Source: Bacillota bacterium
GTDB lineage: Bacteria; Bacillota; Limnochordia; Darwinibacteriales; DTU012
NCBI GenBank assembly: GCA_012837335.1
Contig: DURM01000052.1
Location: 45,790-109,789 of the forward strand
Length of the DNA: 64,000 nucleotides
Reading direction: 5' to 3'
Part shown: positions 17,868 through 27,311 of the stretch, piece after piece
Layout: each line of letters begins with the position of its first letter
How positions within the stretch are numbered: the stretch's first letter is position 1
The notes under the pieces: generated by a model
Told to the model about the DNA's origin: nothing
Database searches by the model: none
The model's input: the letters and a program-made list of their open reading frames with translations, nothing else
Made by a program: the position numbers and the translations under genes

Positions 17868-18137
17868 ATGCGGTATTCGGATTTAGCGGGCAAAGAAATT
17901 GTCTGTTTTGATGAGGGCATCCGCTTAGGGGTTGTTAATGATACCGATCTAATTATTAACACGGAAACAGGAAAAGTCGATTCCATAATTATCCCTTATG
18001 GCAGGAGTCTATTTAACAAGCGCATGATTGTTATTCCATGGGAGGGAATAAAGAAAATCGGGCGCGATTTAATCATAGTTGATCTGACTACAGCCCAAGA
18101 TTATGATGATATAGTGCGCAGACTCGATTTAGAATAA
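17868..18137 (+). CDS. ymxH: YlmC/YmxH family PRC-barrel sporulation protein
   Basis: 89 residues with a single PRC-barrel domain (MRYSDLAGKEIVCFDEG start, then GKVDSIIIPYG). Members are small spore-former proteins; ymxH sits between mlpA and spoVFA in Bacillus. ATG 17868 is chosen because GGGAG ends nine bases upstream and family members start MRxSDL; TTG 17859 is too close to it. Biochemical role unknown. Confidence 0.88.
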   Translation: MRYSDLAGKEIVCFDEGIRLGVVNDTDLIINTETGKVDSIIIPYGRSLFNKRMIVIPWEGIKKIGRDLIIVDLTTAQDYDDIVRRLDLE

Positions 18138-18198
18138 TTTGTCCCCATTCCTGGGTAGAATATCGATGTACCCATTTCAGGAAAGGGGGATATGCTAG

Positions 18199-18702
18199 TT
18201 GTCAACAGTAATAGGGGTATTCAACAATGTTGAAGCTGCAGAAAAAGCGGTTAAAGTACTGCGCGAAAAGGGATTTACTGAGAACGAAATCTCAATTATC
18301 GCGAAAGACGAAAGCACTGGTAAGACACGCGACATGGAAGTAGGCGGAGATTTCGGTGCTGATCAAAATATTGCTGACGGTACTGCCTGGGGTGGAGCCT
18401 TAGGAGGCTTAGCCGGAATCTTAGCTGGTGTAGGAGCGCTGGCAATTCCTGGTATCGGTCCAATCGTAGCGGCAGGTCCGCTTGCCGGTGCCCTATCTGG
18501 AGCAGTCACCGGTGGTGTTGCCGGTGGTTTAATTGATTTAGGAATTCCTGAAGAGCGAGGTCAGGAGTACGAAAAGAAATTGAAAGCCGGCGGCATCCTA
18601 GCCGTTATTGAAACCAGCTCCGAAAAAGTAAATGAGGCAAGTGAAATTTTAAGGAGCAATGGTGCTCAAGATGTAGAAACACATGGCGGCGAAAACAACT
18701 AG
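18199..18702 (+). CDS. YflT-type general stress protein with glycine-zipper region
   Basis: 167 residues from TTG 18199, after AAAGGGGGA; an ATG at 18192 is out of frame. The N-terminal half (VIGVFNNVEAAEKAVKVLREKGF) is the general-stress 17M/YflT domain. The centre (about 65-115) is a Gly/Ala-rich hydrophobic stretch that could form a membrane hairpin or glycine zipper, and the C-terminal part repeats a short alpha/beta unit (GGILAVIETSSEKVNEASEIL). Function unknown; inserted between ymxH and dapB, which is not the Bacillus order. Confidence 0.75.
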   Translation: MSTVIGVFNNVEAAEKAVKVLREKGFTENEISIIAKDESTGKTRDMEVGGDFGADQNIADGTAWGGALGGLAGILAGVGALAIPGIGPIVAAGPLAGALSGAVTGGVAGGLIDLGIPEERGQEYEKKLKAGGILAVIETSSEKVNEASEILRSNGAQDVETHGGENN

Positions 18703-18710
18703 GTTTAGAA

Positions 18711-18739
18711 AAGGGACTGTAAAAATACAGTCTCTTTTT
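18711..18739 (+). terminator. Terminator after the YflT-type gene
   Basis: AAGGGACTGTA / TACAGTCTCTT stem with one G-T pair around an AAAA loop, followed by a T-run (to 18739). Confidence 0.85.
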
Positions 18740-18808
18740 CATGCTGGCAGGAATTGCCAGATATAATCCAGAAACAAGCAGTATTTGAAATCTAGGTGGA
18801 GGAGTATT

Positions 18809-19573
18809 ATGAAACGAGTTTTAGTAAGCGGTGCTCTCGGTAAAATGGGTACAGAAGTAATTAAAGCGATCGGACAGGCTTCGGATCTAGAAGTTGTCTG
18901 CGGCGTTGATCCTAAAGCGGAAAAGGATGCCGACGGAATTAGATATTACCAAGAACTCGCTCCTGCCATAAAAGCAACTAATCCGGATGTGGTTGTAGAT
19001 TTTACTCATCCGGGTGTTGTGCTGGAGAACATCAAGATTTGCTTAGAACATGGAGTGCGGGCGGTAGTTGGTACCACGGGGTTAACAGCCGAGGATGTAG
19101 AACGACTCGAACATGAAGCGGCCAAACCGGATTGGGCTGCTTTGATCGCGCCGAACTTTGCCATTGGAGCAGTATTGATGATGAAATTTGCTCAGGAAGC
19201 TGCTCGTTATTTTCCGAATGTGGAGATCATTGAGTATCATCACAATCAGAAAAAGGATGCTCCCAGCGGCACAGCTATTAAGACCGCTGAAATGATTAAT
19301 CAGGTATTAACCGGAGAAGCAGAGAACAATCCGGATGAATTTGAAAAACTGCCCGGAGCCAGAGGTGCTGCGAGCAGCGCGGTCCACATTCACAGCGTTC
19401 GTCTGCCCGGTTATGTTGCTCATCAGGAAGTTATTTTCAGCTCTGCGGGCCAGCTATTGACGATTAAACATGATTCCACCCACCGCGAGAGCTTTATGCC
19501 CGGTGTTCTGTTGGCTGTTCGTAAAATCGACCAGCTCGAAGGCATTATTTACGGGTTAGAACACATCTTATAA
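18809..19573 (+). CDS. dapB: 4-hydroxy-tetrahydrodipicolinate reductase
   Basis: 254 residues. Rossmann motif GALGKMG at the N-terminus, VVDFTHP, GTTGLT and the catalytic signature EYHHNQKKDAPSGTA (about 150-165). It reduces the DapA product with NAD(P)H toward diaminopimelate and lysine. ATG 18809 follows GGTGGAGGAG; the longer TTG frame from 18785 runs through that site and is rejected. It competes with DpaAB, encoded next door, for the same intermediate. Confidence 0.96.
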   Translation: MKRVLVSGALGKMGTEVIKAIGQASDLEVVCGVDPKAEKDADGIRYYQELAPAIKATNPDVVVDFTHPGVVLENIKICLEHGVRAVVGTTGLTAEDVERLEHEAAKPDWAALIAPNFAIGAVLMMKFAQEAARYFPNVEIIEYHHNQKKDAPSGTAIKTAEMINQVLTGEAENNPDEFEKLPGARGAASSAVHIHSVRLPGYVAHQEVIFSSAGQLLTIKHDSTHRESFMPGVLLAVRKIDQLEGIIYGLEHIL

Positions 19574-19591
19574 AGATATAGTCGTACATTC

Positions 19592-19619
19592 ACAGGCCTC
19601 CAATCCTGCTCATATACTA
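19592..19619 (+). promoter_or_regulatory. Putative sigmaK promoter of dpaAB
   Basis: ACA (19592-19594), a 16-base gap and CATATACTA (19611-19619) match the sigmaK pattern AC-N16/17-CATANNNTA. It lies 32 bases before dpaA. In Bacillus, spoVF (dpaAB) is transcribed by sigmaK in the mother cell, so the match agrees with expectation. Computed by eye only. Confidence 0.55.
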
Positions 19620-19650
19620 TCCATGAGTGCATCGGGGAGGAGGATATTCC

Positions 19651-20556
19651 ATGAATGTGGACTTAGCTGGAATACCTATTGCCATACTAGGCGGCGATCG
19701 GCGAGAATTGGAGCTGGCCAAGACACTGCTTGATTTGGGAGCAGACCTGCGGTTGGTGGGTTTCCCTCCGCATCCTAATCTGAACTCAGCGAAATTCTTG
19801 AGTGATGCGGAAACTGCGGTGTCCGGAGTAAAGGTAGTGATTGCTCCCATGGCTAACACTGATTCGGAAGGTCATATCTTTACCCGCCTAGATCAGCGGG
19901 AACCGATTGACTTAACCGTAATTCTACCTAAACTGACGAAGGATACTCTGGTACTAATCGGAGTTGCCAAACCTGTAATCGCTGAATTGGCACATCAGCA
20001 AGGTCTTAAGTTAATTGAAACCGCTGAAATAGATGAGATCGCGATTCTTAATTCAATTCCAACTGCAGAGGGTGCGCTGCAGTTGGCAATGGAAGAAATG
20101 CCGATAACAATCCATGGCTCCCGCTGTTTGGTCACAGGATTCGGCCGCTGCGGCAAGACTTTAGCAGCCAGCCTTGCCGCTTTAGGAGCAGATGTGGCTG
20201 CAGCTGATCGCAATAAAGCGCAGTTAGCCCGCGCTGTGACAATGGGACTGACGCCAATTCCGCTCGCAGATCTGCACCGATATACAGATTTTGATGTGAT
20301 TTTCAATACTGTACCAGCTCTAATTTTGACCGCGGATTATCTGAAAAAGCTGGATTCGAAAACGCTGATCATCGATTTAGCTGCAGCGCCGGGAGGGGTA
20401 GATTTTTCAGCAGCGGAAGAGTTCGGCATTAAGGCCATTCTTGCCCTGTCGCTTCCGGGTAAAGTAGCTCCAATTACTGCTGGGAAGATTCTCTCTGATT
20501 GCATTCCTCGTTTGCTTCAAGAAATGCTGGAAGGAGGCGGAGGGAATGCAGTTTAA
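19651..20556 (+). CDS. dpaA: Dipicolinate synthase subunit A
   Basis: 301 residues from ATG 19651 behind GGGGAGGAGG. Rossmann dinucleotide-binding motif VTGFGRCGKTLAASLAALGADV (about 150-170) and the family end AAPGGVDFSAAEEFGIKA. With DpaB it oxidises the DapA product to dipicolinic acid, the Ca-chelating core solute of spores, in the mother cell. The longer frame (GTG 19627) starts within the -10 to ribosome-site spacer and is less likely. Confidence 0.95.
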   Translation: MNVDLAGIPIAILGGDRRELELAKTLLDLGADLRLVGFPPHPNLNSAKFLSDAETAVSGVKVVIAPMANTDSEGHIFTRLDQREPIDLTVILPKLTKDTLVLIGVAKPVIAELAHQQGLKLIETAEIDEIAILNSIPTAEGALQLAMEEMPITIHGSRCLVTGFGRCGKTLAASLAALGADVAAADRNKAQLARAVTMGLTPIPLADLHRYTDFDVIFNTVPALILTADYLKKLDSKTLIIDLAAAPGGVDFSAAEEFGIKAILALSLPGKVAPITAGKILSDCIPRLLQEMLEGGGGNAV

Positions 20557-21148
20557 GGGTCTGCGGATTGGATTTGCCATGACTGGCAGTCACTGCACCT
20601 ATGAAGAGATTTGGCCTCAGATTGAAAACCTAGTATCACTGGGAGCAGATATCTATCCGATTGCTTCCCATGCTGTAGCCTATACGGATACACGTTTTGG
20701 CAGAGGTAAGGATATAATTAAGAGATTTGAGCAGTTGACAGGCAAAACTGCTATAATTGATATAGTAGATGCGGAACCGATCGGTCCGAAGAACCTGTTT
20801 GATGTGATGGTGATAGCGCCATGCACCGGAAATACAACGGCTAAACTGGCCAATGCCATCACTGACAGTCCGGTTTTGATGGCCGCCAAGGCGCATCTGC
20901 GCAATCTCAAGCCACTGCTGTTAGCGATTTCTACTAATGATGGACTTGGGATGAATGCAAAGAATATTGGTGTTTTATTGAATACAAAAAATATCTATTT
21001 TGTTCCTTTTGGTCAAGATAACCCGGAGAAAAAACCTAATTCACTGGTTGCAGATATGAGCCTGCTGGTGCCAGCAGTTGAAAACGCAGTTTTACATCAG
21101 CAGCTGCAGCCGATTTTGATTGAACGAGCTCTGAGACAAGTCAAGTAG
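20546..21148 (+). CDS. dpaB: Dipicolinate synthase subunit B (flavoprotein)
   Basis: 200 residues, overlapping dpaA by 11 bases. A flavoprotein fold (PF02441 type) with IGFAMTGSHCTYEEI at the N-terminus, VIAPCTGNTTAKLANAITDSPVLMAAKAHLRN in the middle and STNDGLGMNAKNIG, all typical of SpoVFB. Works with DpaA in spore DPA synthesis. Confidence 0.95.
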   Translation: MQFKGLRIGFAMTGSHCTYEEIWPQIENLVSLGADIYPIASHAVAYTDTRFGRGKDIIKRFEQLTGKTAIIDIVDAEPIGPKNLFDVMVIAPCTGNTTAKLANAITDSPVLMAAKAHLRNLKPLLLAISTNDGLGMNAKNIGVLLNTKNIYFVPFGQDNPEKKPNSLVADMSLLVPAVENAVLHQQLQPILIERALRQVK

Positions 21149-21161
21149 GGAGGAAATTACG

Positions 21162-22193
21162 GTGAGGGCAGTAAATATAGCAATTTTAGGTGCTACAGGG
21201 GCTGTAGGCCAGGAGCTGCTTCAGATTTTAGCAGAGAGAAAGTTTCCAATTAAATCCCTTAAGCTGCTGGCATCACCACGCTCTGCTGGCAGGAAAGTTG
21301 CTTTTAATGATCAGGAATATGTGATTGAAGCAGTTTCAGAAGAACAATTTGAAGGTGTAGATATTGCATTTTTCGCCGCGGGTGGTGGTGTAAGCAAGCA
21401 GTGGGTTTCCGCTGCCAGAGCAGCAGGATGTATTGTTATCGATAATTCCAGTGCATTTCGGATGGATCCCGATGTGCCGCTGATTGTACCAGAAGTTAAT
21501 GTGGACGCAGCGAAGAATCATCAGGGGATCATTGCCAACCCTAACTGCTCGACAATTATCTTTGCAGCGGTACTGAAACCCATTTACGATGCAGTGGGGA
21601 TTGAACGGGTTGTTGTCAGCACTTATCAAGCAGTTTCAGGTGCTGGTCAGGCAGCGATTGATGAGCTTACAAATCAAGCCCACGCGTTTGCCAGTGGCAG
21701 TGAAATCGAAGCGCAGGTATTACCAGTGCAGGGCTTAGCTAAACATTATCCGATTTTATTTAATGTGATTCCCCAGATCGATATTCCTGACGAACAGGGC
21801 TATACTAAAGAGGAATGGAAGATGATTCGAGAAACCCAAAAGATTTTGGGAAATCAGGATCTGAGGATTACTGCAACCACAGTGCGTGTACCGACAATGC
21901 GCTCTCACTGTGAATCAATCAATGTTGAAACAAAGGCTAAGTTAACAGCTTCAGAGTGCAGAGAGCTGATCAAAAAGGCGTCGGGATTAAAACTCGTTGA
22001 TGATCTCGCAGCGCAAGAATATCCGATGCCCATCGATACATCGGGTCAAGATCTGATCTGGGTGGGCAGAATCAGGGAAGACACTTCCTTGGAGAATGGT
22101 TTGAATCTGTGGGTTGTTGGTGATCAAATCCGCAAAGGAGCTGCTTTAAACGCAATTCAGATTGCAGAGAATCTGATCCGTGATCTGAGGTGA
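21162..22193 (+). CDS. asd: Aspartate-semialdehyde dehydrogenase
   Basis: 343 residues, GTG start after AGGGAGGAAAT. NADP-binding GATGAVGQEL, the catalytic Cys in NPNCSTI (about 125-132), the ligand-binding TYQAVSGAGQAA and TTVRVPTMRSHCES segments. Reduces aspartyl phosphate to the semialdehyde for the lysine, threonine, methionine and DPA branches. Encoded between dpaB and aspartokinase as in Bacillus. Confidence 0.97.
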   Translation: MRAVNIAILGATGAVGQELLQILAERKFPIKSLKLLASPRSAGRKVAFNDQEYVIEAVSEEQFEGVDIAFFAAGGGVSKQWVSAARAAGCIVIDNSSAFRMDPDVPLIVPEVNVDAAKNHQGIIANPNCSTIIFAAVLKPIYDAVGIERVVVSTYQAVSGAGQAAIDELTNQAHAFASGSEIEAQVLPVQGLAKHYPILFNVIPQIDIPDEQGYTKEEWKMIRETQKILGNQDLRITATTVRVPTMRSHCESINVETKAKLTASECRELIKKASGLKLVDDLAAQEYPMPIDTSGQDLIWVGRIREDTSLENGLNLWVVGDQIRKGAALNAIQIAENLIRDLR

Positions 22194-22198
22194 ATCAT

Positions 22199-23428
22199 AT
22201 GGAGTTCTGTGTGCAGAAATTTGGCGGAAGTTCGCTTCGGTCAGCCGCAGTGCGGAGCCAAGCAGCACACAAGGTAATTGAGAAGGCACAATCCGGAGTG
22301 CACCCGGTGGTCGTTGTTTCGGCTATGGGGCGCTCTGGTGATGTTTTTGCAACTGATAGTTTGATCGATCTAGTTAAGCTTGCTAATCCTGATCCTAGTC
22401 CCCAAAACCTGGATCTGCTTTTAAGCTGCGGCGAAATTATCTCGGCGGTCATATTAGCGGAAACGATCCGCCAGATGGGATATCAAGCTCTGGCATTTAC
22501 CGGATGGCAGGCAGGAATTTTAACGGATCAGAGTTTTGGCAGTGCCCGAATTCTATCCGTAGATCCGGAACCACTGAAAAAGACAGCGTCTCAAGGGATA
22601 ATCTCGGTTGTGGCGGGATTTCAGGGATGGAGCAGTTCCGGCAGTATTACGACTTTAGGCCGAGGCGGCAGTGATATAACCGCGGTGGCTTTAGGAGCAG
22701 CTTTGGACTGCGAAACTGTAGAGATTTATACAGATGTTGATGGAGTAAAGACTGCAGATCCGCGCCTTGTTCCTGAGGCACCTACGATCTCATCGTTAAC
22801 TTACAGTGAAGTGATCGAACTTGCCCATCTGGGAGCAAAAGTTGTGCATCCAAGAGCAGTTGAAATTGCTATGGAAGCAGGGATTGAACTTAAAATTTTG
22901 GCTGCTGATCAAGACGGCTTTGGTACAACAATTACGCAAAGCACAGGGACGCGTCCTGATGGCAGACAGATTGTGGATCGAGTTGTAACTGGAATCGCAC
23001 ATCTTCCAAAACGGGCTCATGTTAGGATCAGTGGTATTGAAGATTTTAATAAATCGGCGGTGACGCTTGAAATCTTCAATTTACTTGCTCAGAATCAGAT
23101 CAGCGTAGATCTAATTTACTTATCTCCTGAGTTGATCGCTTTTATTGTGGATGACGAGAAGGCGGAGCTAGTAAAGAAGGTTTTAGCAGATCTGGGATTG
23201 AATATTATTGTGGAGCAAGGATATGCGAAAGTTTCGGTTGTCGGAGCAGGCATGCATGGTGTTCCTGGGGTAATGGCACGAGTTGTTCGGAGCTTGGAAA
23301 AAGCTGCAGTACCGATTTATCAAACAACTGACTCCCATGCTAATATATCGTGTTTGATCAAAGAAAAAGATTTACTCCCTGCTGTGCGTGCTTTATACGA
23401 TGAATTTGAGTTATCTAAGGAGGGCTAG
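22199..23428 (+). CDS. dapG: Aspartate kinase (DapG type)
   Basis: 409 residues. Amino acid kinase domain (about 1-240: [31 protein letters not shown]) followed by two ACT domains (about 260-405, [17 protein letters not shown] and [14 protein letters not shown]), which give feedback control. Bacillus DapG, in the same locus, is inhibited by diaminopimelate. ATG 22199 lies eight bases after GAGG and is preferred to GTG 22190, which overlaps the asd stop. Confidence 0.94.
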   Translation: MEFCVQKFGGSSLRSAAVRSQAAHKVIEKAQSGVHPVVVVSAMGRSGDVFATDSLIDLVKLANPDPSPQNLDLLLSCGEIISAVILAETIRQMGYQALAFTGWQAGILTDQSFGSARILSVDPEPLKKTASQGIISVVAGFQGWSSSGSITTLGRGGSDITAVALGAALDCETVEIYTDVDGVKTADPRLVPEAPTISSLTYSEVIELAHLGAKVVHPRAVEIAMEAGIELKILAADQDGFGTTITQSTGTRPDGRQIVDRVVTGIAHLPKRAHVRISGIEDFNKSAVTLEIFNLLAQNQISVDLIYLSPELIAFIVDDEKAELVKKVLADLGLNIIVEQGYAKVSVVGAGMHGVPGVMARVVRSLEKAAVPIYQTTDSHANISCLIKEKDLLPAVRALYDEFELSKEG

Positions 23429-23433
23429 TTAAC

Positions 23434-24321
23434 GTGAGGGTAGGTCAAGTTCTTACCGCAATGATTACGCCAATGAAAGAGGACGGATCCGTTAATTATA
23501 AACAAGCTGTAAGGCTGGCAGAAACTCTGGTGACCAATGGTTCTGATGGTCTGGTAGTCTGCGGGACTACAGGAGAATCAGCGACGCTGACATTCGATGA
23601 AAAAGTCCAGCTTTTTACTGATATAGTGAATGAGCTAGGCGGTAGCACCGAAGTAATCGCCGGTACTGGCTCAAACGATACCGCAGCCAGCATAGCTTTG
23701 ACAAAAGCTGCTGAGAAAGCCGGTGTAGACGGAATTATGCTGGTAACACCTTATTACAATAAACCTTCACAGGAAGGTTTGTACCAGCATTTTAAAGCGA
23801 TTGCGGAAAATTCCAGTCTGCCGATCATGCTGTACAATGTACCCGGCCGCACCAATGTCAATTTACTCCCTGAAACAGTAGCTCGATTAGCGGAAATTCC
23901 AAACATTGTATCTATAAAGGAAGCCAGCGGTGATTTGGAACAGGTTAGCTACCTAAGAACAATAACACCGGAAGACTTTTTAATCTATTCCGGAGATGAT
24001 GCATTAACACTTCCAATTCTATCGATCGGAGGCTGTGGTGTAGTTAGCGTAGCGGCTCATCTTGTGGGCAGACGGATAAAATCGATGATTGATGCATTCT
24101 TTGCCGGCAGAGTTCAAGAGGCATCCAGCATTCATTTGGAACTACTGCAGATTTTCAGAACAATGTTTATCACTACCAATCCAGTGCCTGTAAAGCGGAG
24201 TTTGGAGTATCTAGGGATTGAAACTGGACCAGTGAGACTGCCGTTAGTGGATCTTACAGAAGACCAGGCGGAAACGATAAAAGAGACGCTGCGGCACTAC
24301 GGACTGCTTGAGCACCAGTAA
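23434..24321 (+). CDS. dapA: 4-hydroxy-tetrahydrodipicolinate synthase
   Basis: 295 residues, GTG start following the dapG stop by five bases. Class I aldolase barrel with GTTGESATL (about 45), [24 protein letters not shown] with the conserved Tyr, and Schiff-base Lys in SIKEASGDL (about 160). Makes the branch intermediate used by DapB (lysine, peptidoglycan) and DpaAB (dipicolinate). Last gene of the unit, with a terminator at its stop codon. Confidence 0.97.
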   Translation: MRVGQVLTAMITPMKEDGSVNYKQAVRLAETLVTNGSDGLVVCGTTGESATLTFDEKVQLFTDIVNELGGSTEVIAGTGSNDTAASIALTKAAEKAGVDGIMLVTPYYNKPSQEGLYQHFKAIAENSSLPIMLYNVPGRTNVNLLPETVARLAEIPNIVSIKEASGDLEQVSYLRTITPEDFLIYSGDDALTLPILSIGGCGVVSVAAHLVGRRIKSMIDAFFAGRVQEASSIHLELLQIFRTMFITTNPVPVKRSLEYLGIETGPVRLPLVDLTEDQAETIKETLRHYGLLEHQ

Positions 24322-24335
24322 CGGTGCTCTTTTTT
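24310..24335 (+). terminator. Terminator at the end of dapA
   Basis: GAGCACC (24310-24316) / GGTGCTC (24323-24329) then six T. The dapA stop codon lies in the loop. Confidence 0.9.
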
Positions 24336-24351
24336 ATAATCTTGATATTAG

Positions 24352-24380
24352 TTGTAAAAAGAAGCCAACTTGTCTATAAT
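24352..24380 (+). promoter_or_regulatory. SigmaA promoter upstream of rnj
   Basis: TTGTAA, 17 bases, TATAAT. It leaves a leader of about 115 bases before the RNase J gene. Confidence 0.75.
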
Positions 24381-24501
24381 AGACCTAACGGCTGTGTTCG
24401 GAAGCGATAATTAATTGGTCTACATTTGAGATGAGCGGAGGTAGACTAACAAAAATAAGATCTTATCGAACCCGAGAAACTAGATGGAGGTAAAAATTTT
24501 T

Positions 24502-26169
24502 ATGGCGAAAAGAAACAGCAAATTTAAGATCGTCTTCCTTGGAGGTATGGGAGAGATCGGTAAGAACATGACGGTGTTCGAGTACAACAACGAACTGATT
24601 GTTGTCGACGCCGGGGTCATGTTTCCCGAAGACGATATGCCAGGTGTCGACTTAGTTATTCCTGACACCACTTATTTAATGGATAATGCACACAGAATTA
24701 AGGCAGTTATACTTACCCATGGTCATGAAGATCACATTGGTGGAGTGCCTTTCTTATTGAAACAGGTAAATATTCCGGTATACGGTACCAAGCTTACCTT
24801 GGGACTGCTGAAGCTGAAATTGATCGAGCACAACCTGGAGCGCTCAACTCAGCTGCACGAGGTTAAGGCAGGTCAGCGGATTAAAATTGGAAAATTCGAC
24901 ATGGAGTTTATCCATGTCAATCACAGTATTCCAGATGTGGTTGCACTGGCAATTCACACAGAGCTCGGCACAGTGATCCACTGCAGTGATTTTAAGTTTG
25001 ATCAGACGCCGATTGACGGTCGAGTAACAGATTTATACAAGTTAGCCCAGTTGGGGAATGAAGGCGTGCTGTGTCTGCTGTCCGATTCTACCAATGCGGA
25101 GCGTCCTGGGTATACAGAATCCGAACGGACCGTAGGAGAGACTTTTGCCCGCATCTTTGCTCGAGCTGAAGGGCGGATATTTGTAGCAACCTTTGCATCA
25201 AATGTCCATCGACTGCAGCAGATCGTTGATGCCTCAGAAGCCCAAGGCCGTAAGATCTGCGTGATCGGCCGCAGTATGGTTAATGTGGTTGGAATCGCTC
25301 AAGAATTGGGTTATCTTAAAATTCCCGAAGGCATGTTGATCGATGTGGAGCAGGTGGATAAACTTCCGGCTGATAAAGTTGTCATAATTACGACAGGTTC
25401 TCAGGGTGAACCAATGTCAGCCCTAACCCGCATCGCGATGGCAGAACACCGAAAACTAGCAATTGCCCCGGGAGATACGGTTATTATCTCCGCCAATCCG
25501 ATTCCGGGTAATGAAAAAAGTGTCGGCAAGATCATCAACCACTTATTTAAGGAAGGCGCCACTGTGGTCTATGAACCGCATTTTGGCATTCATACCTCTG
25601 GTCACGCGCAGCAGGAAGAGCTAAAGCTGCTGCTGAACCTGACCAAGCCGAAGTATTTTGTTCCCATTCACGGTGAGCACCGCATGCTGATGAAACACGC
25701 TGAGCTGGCAGAGACTGTTGGGGTGCCAAAAGAGAACATCTGTATAGCAGAACTTGGGTCTGTTCTCGAGTTCAGTGATTCAGGACTGAGAATGGCGGAC
25801 CGGGTAGCATCGGGACAGGTATTCGTTGATGGATTAGGTGTGGGCGATGTAGGCAACATCGTCCTGCGGGATCGCCGTCAACTAGCCAGCGACGGTATCC
25901 TAATTGTGGTAGTGACGATCAGCGGCCGCAATGGAGAGATTCTGGCAGGCCCCGATATTGTCACTAGGGGATTTGTATATGTGCGTGAATCAGAAGAACT
26001 AATTGAAGAAGCCCGCGAGAGGGTCCGGGCAGTATTGGCGGAGTATGAAGGCAAGGGCGTTACCGAATGGGGCCTGCTCAAACAGGGCGTGCGTGAGGCG
26101 CTGTCCCGTTATCTTTATGAGAAAACAAAGCGGCGTCCGATGATTCTGCCGATTATTATGGAAGTATAG
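24502..26169 (+). CDS. rnjA: Ribonuclease J
   Basis: 555 residues. Metallo-beta-lactamase/beta-CASP nuclease with the zinc motif THGHEDHIGG (about 75-84), DSTNAERPG, ITTGSQGEPMSAL and the C-terminal HTSGHAQQEE and IHGEH motifs. RNase J is a 5'-3' exo- and endonuclease for mRNA decay and rRNA maturation. Bacillus has the second paralogue, rnjB (ymfA), at this spot beside dapA and tepA; whether this genome has one or two cannot be seen. ATG 24502 is chosen because GGAGGT (24486-24491) precedes it; ATG 24484 abuts that site. Confidence 0.95.
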   Translation: MAKRNSKFKIVFLGGMGEIGKNMTVFEYNNELIVVDAGVMFPEDDMPGVDLVIPDTTYLMDNAHRIKAVILTHGHEDHIGGVPFLLKQVNIPVYGTKLTLGLLKLKLIEHNLERSTQLHEVKAGQRIKIGKFDMEFIHVNHSIPDVVALAIHTELGTVIHCSDFKFDQTPIDGRVTDLYKLAQLGNEGVLCLLSDSTNAERPGYTESERTVGETFARIFARAEGRIFVATFASNVHRLQQIVDASEAQGRKICVIGRSMVNVVGIAQELGYLKIPEGMLIDVEQVDKLPADKVVIITTGSQGEPMSALTRIAMAEHRKLAIAPGDTVIISANPIPGNEKSVGKIINHLFKEGATVVYEPHFGIHTSGHAQQEELKLLLNLTKPKYFVPIHGEHRMLMKHAELAETVGVPKENICIAELGSVLEFSDSGLRMADRVASGQVFVDGLGVGDVGNIVLRDRRQLASDGILIVVVTISGRNGEILAGPDIVTRGFVYVRESEELIEEARERVRAVLAEYEGKGVTEWGLLKQGVREALSRYLYEKTKRRPMILPIIMEV

Positions 26170-26192
26170 CTGATGTTTATTTTAGGTATTAA

Positions 26193-26220
26193 TTCCTCAT
26201 ACTATCCTTAGTATGAGGAA
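26193..26220. repeat. Perfect inverted repeat upstream of tepA
   Basis: TTCCTCATACT (26193-26203) / AGTATGAGGAA (26210-26220), 11-bp stem with 6-base loop, between rnj and the tepA ribosome binding site. There is no T-run on either strand, so it is not a standard terminator; an mRNA 5'-end stabiliser or protein site is possible. Confidence 0.5.
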
Positions 26221-26233
26221 AGGAAGGGAATCT

Positions 26234-27061
26234 ATGGATTTACCTCAAAATAAATACCTAAGTCAGGAGATGGTTCCGCCTCCGAATCAACCTGCGGAAC
26301 CAGGCCAAAATCAGCCCTATTCGGGGCAGAATTCTATGCAGGCAATTCGTAATTTCGGACAAATGAATTTACCTGATGGTTCAGCTGCATTCCATGTGCT
26401 GCCGATAATTGGTCAGGTGGAAGGTCACATGGTGCTGCCGCCCCGCAATAAAACTACTAAGTATGAGCATGTGATTCCACAGCTTGTGGCTATTGAGCAG
26501 AATCCGAAGATTAGGGGACTGCTGATTATCCTCAACACCGTTGGTGGCGATATAGAAGCAGGTTTGGCTATTGCGGAAATGATTAAAACGATGTCAAAAC
26601 CGACAGTATCTTTGGTTTTGGGTGGAGGTCACTCCATCGGCACACCCATTGCTGTGGCGGCTGACCATTCTTTTATCGCTGAAACCGCTACCATGACGAT
26701 CCACCCGATCCGTTTGACCGGGATGGTTATTGGGGTGCCTCAAACCTATGACTATCTGGATAAAATGCAGGATCGGATTATTCGATTTATAGTCGATAAT
26801 TCCGGTGTACCTGAACAGCAGCTGCGGGAAATGATGTTTCGCACCGGAGAACTGGTGCGAGATGTGGGAACGGTGCTGATTGGCGAAGAAGCGGTCCGAT
26901 GCGGATTAATTGATGAACTCGGTGGTTTGGGTGAAGCAGTGGCAGTACTGCGCCAGTATATCAATAATCCGATGCTAGCAAAATCACGGCGCCTGCGTTT
27001 TCAGCCCCAGTACCAGCAGCCATACAGCTATCAGGGATATAATGTCAGAGGAGGGTACTAG
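26234..27061 (+). CDS. tepA: ClpP-fold translocation-enhancing protein TepA
   Basis: 275 residues from ATG 26234, behind AGGAAGGGA. After a Pro/Gln-rich N-terminal stretch (about 1-45) comes a ClpP/crotonase-fold domain: [39 protein letters not shown] with the serine at the ClpP-like position, and [10 protein letters not shown] with the His. Bacillus TepA (YmfB) follows ymfA and precedes ylzJ, exactly as here, and has been linked to presecretory protein handling and spore development. The Gln-rich C-terminal tail ([13 protein letters not shown]) is low complexity. Confidence 0.9.
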   Translation: MDLPQNKYLSQEMVPPPNQPAEPGQNQPYSGQNSMQAIRNFGQMNLPDGSAAFHVLPIIGQVEGHMVLPPRNKTTKYEHVIPQLVAIEQNPKIRGLLIILNTVGGDIEAGLAIAEMIKTMSKPTVSLVLGGGHSIGTPIAVAADHSFIAETATMTIHPIRLTGMVIGVPQTYDYLDKMQDRIIRFIVDNSGVPEQQLREMMFRTGELVRDVGTVLIGEEAVRCGLIDELGGLGEAVAVLRQYINNPMLAKSRRLRFQPQYQQPYSYQGYNVRGGY

Positions 27062-27283
27062 ATGCTGTACTCAATCGTTCCGGTGGAGGAAATTTGGGCG
27101 GAAGCCGATGTGCCGGTGCCTGAAATGCGTGATGTAATCGTTAACGGATGCATGATGCAGGTGGAATCGACTGGGACGTCCCTCGGCAGAGTAGTGCGGG
27201 TTCTCAGCACTGATCCCGAGCATTATCTTAAGCCTGAGTATCAGCCCGGAAGTTTTGTGGTCTTGACCGACTCAATGTTATAA
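27062..27283 (+). CDS. ylzJ: YlzJ-like protein
   Basis: 73 residues, ATG directly after the tepA stop, preceded by GGAGGG. Starts MLYSIVPVEEIWAE, as in YlzJ proteins (tyrosine-proline-rich opening around the start of a short beta domain). Small conserved protein of spore formers, always beside tepA; function unknown. Confidence 0.8.
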   Translation: MLYSIVPVEEIWAEADVPVPEMRDVIVNGCMMQVESTGTSLGRVVRVLSTDPEHYLKPEYQPGSFVVLTDSML

Positions 27284-27311
27284 TCGAATATCCTGCGGCA
27301 TATATTATGCC

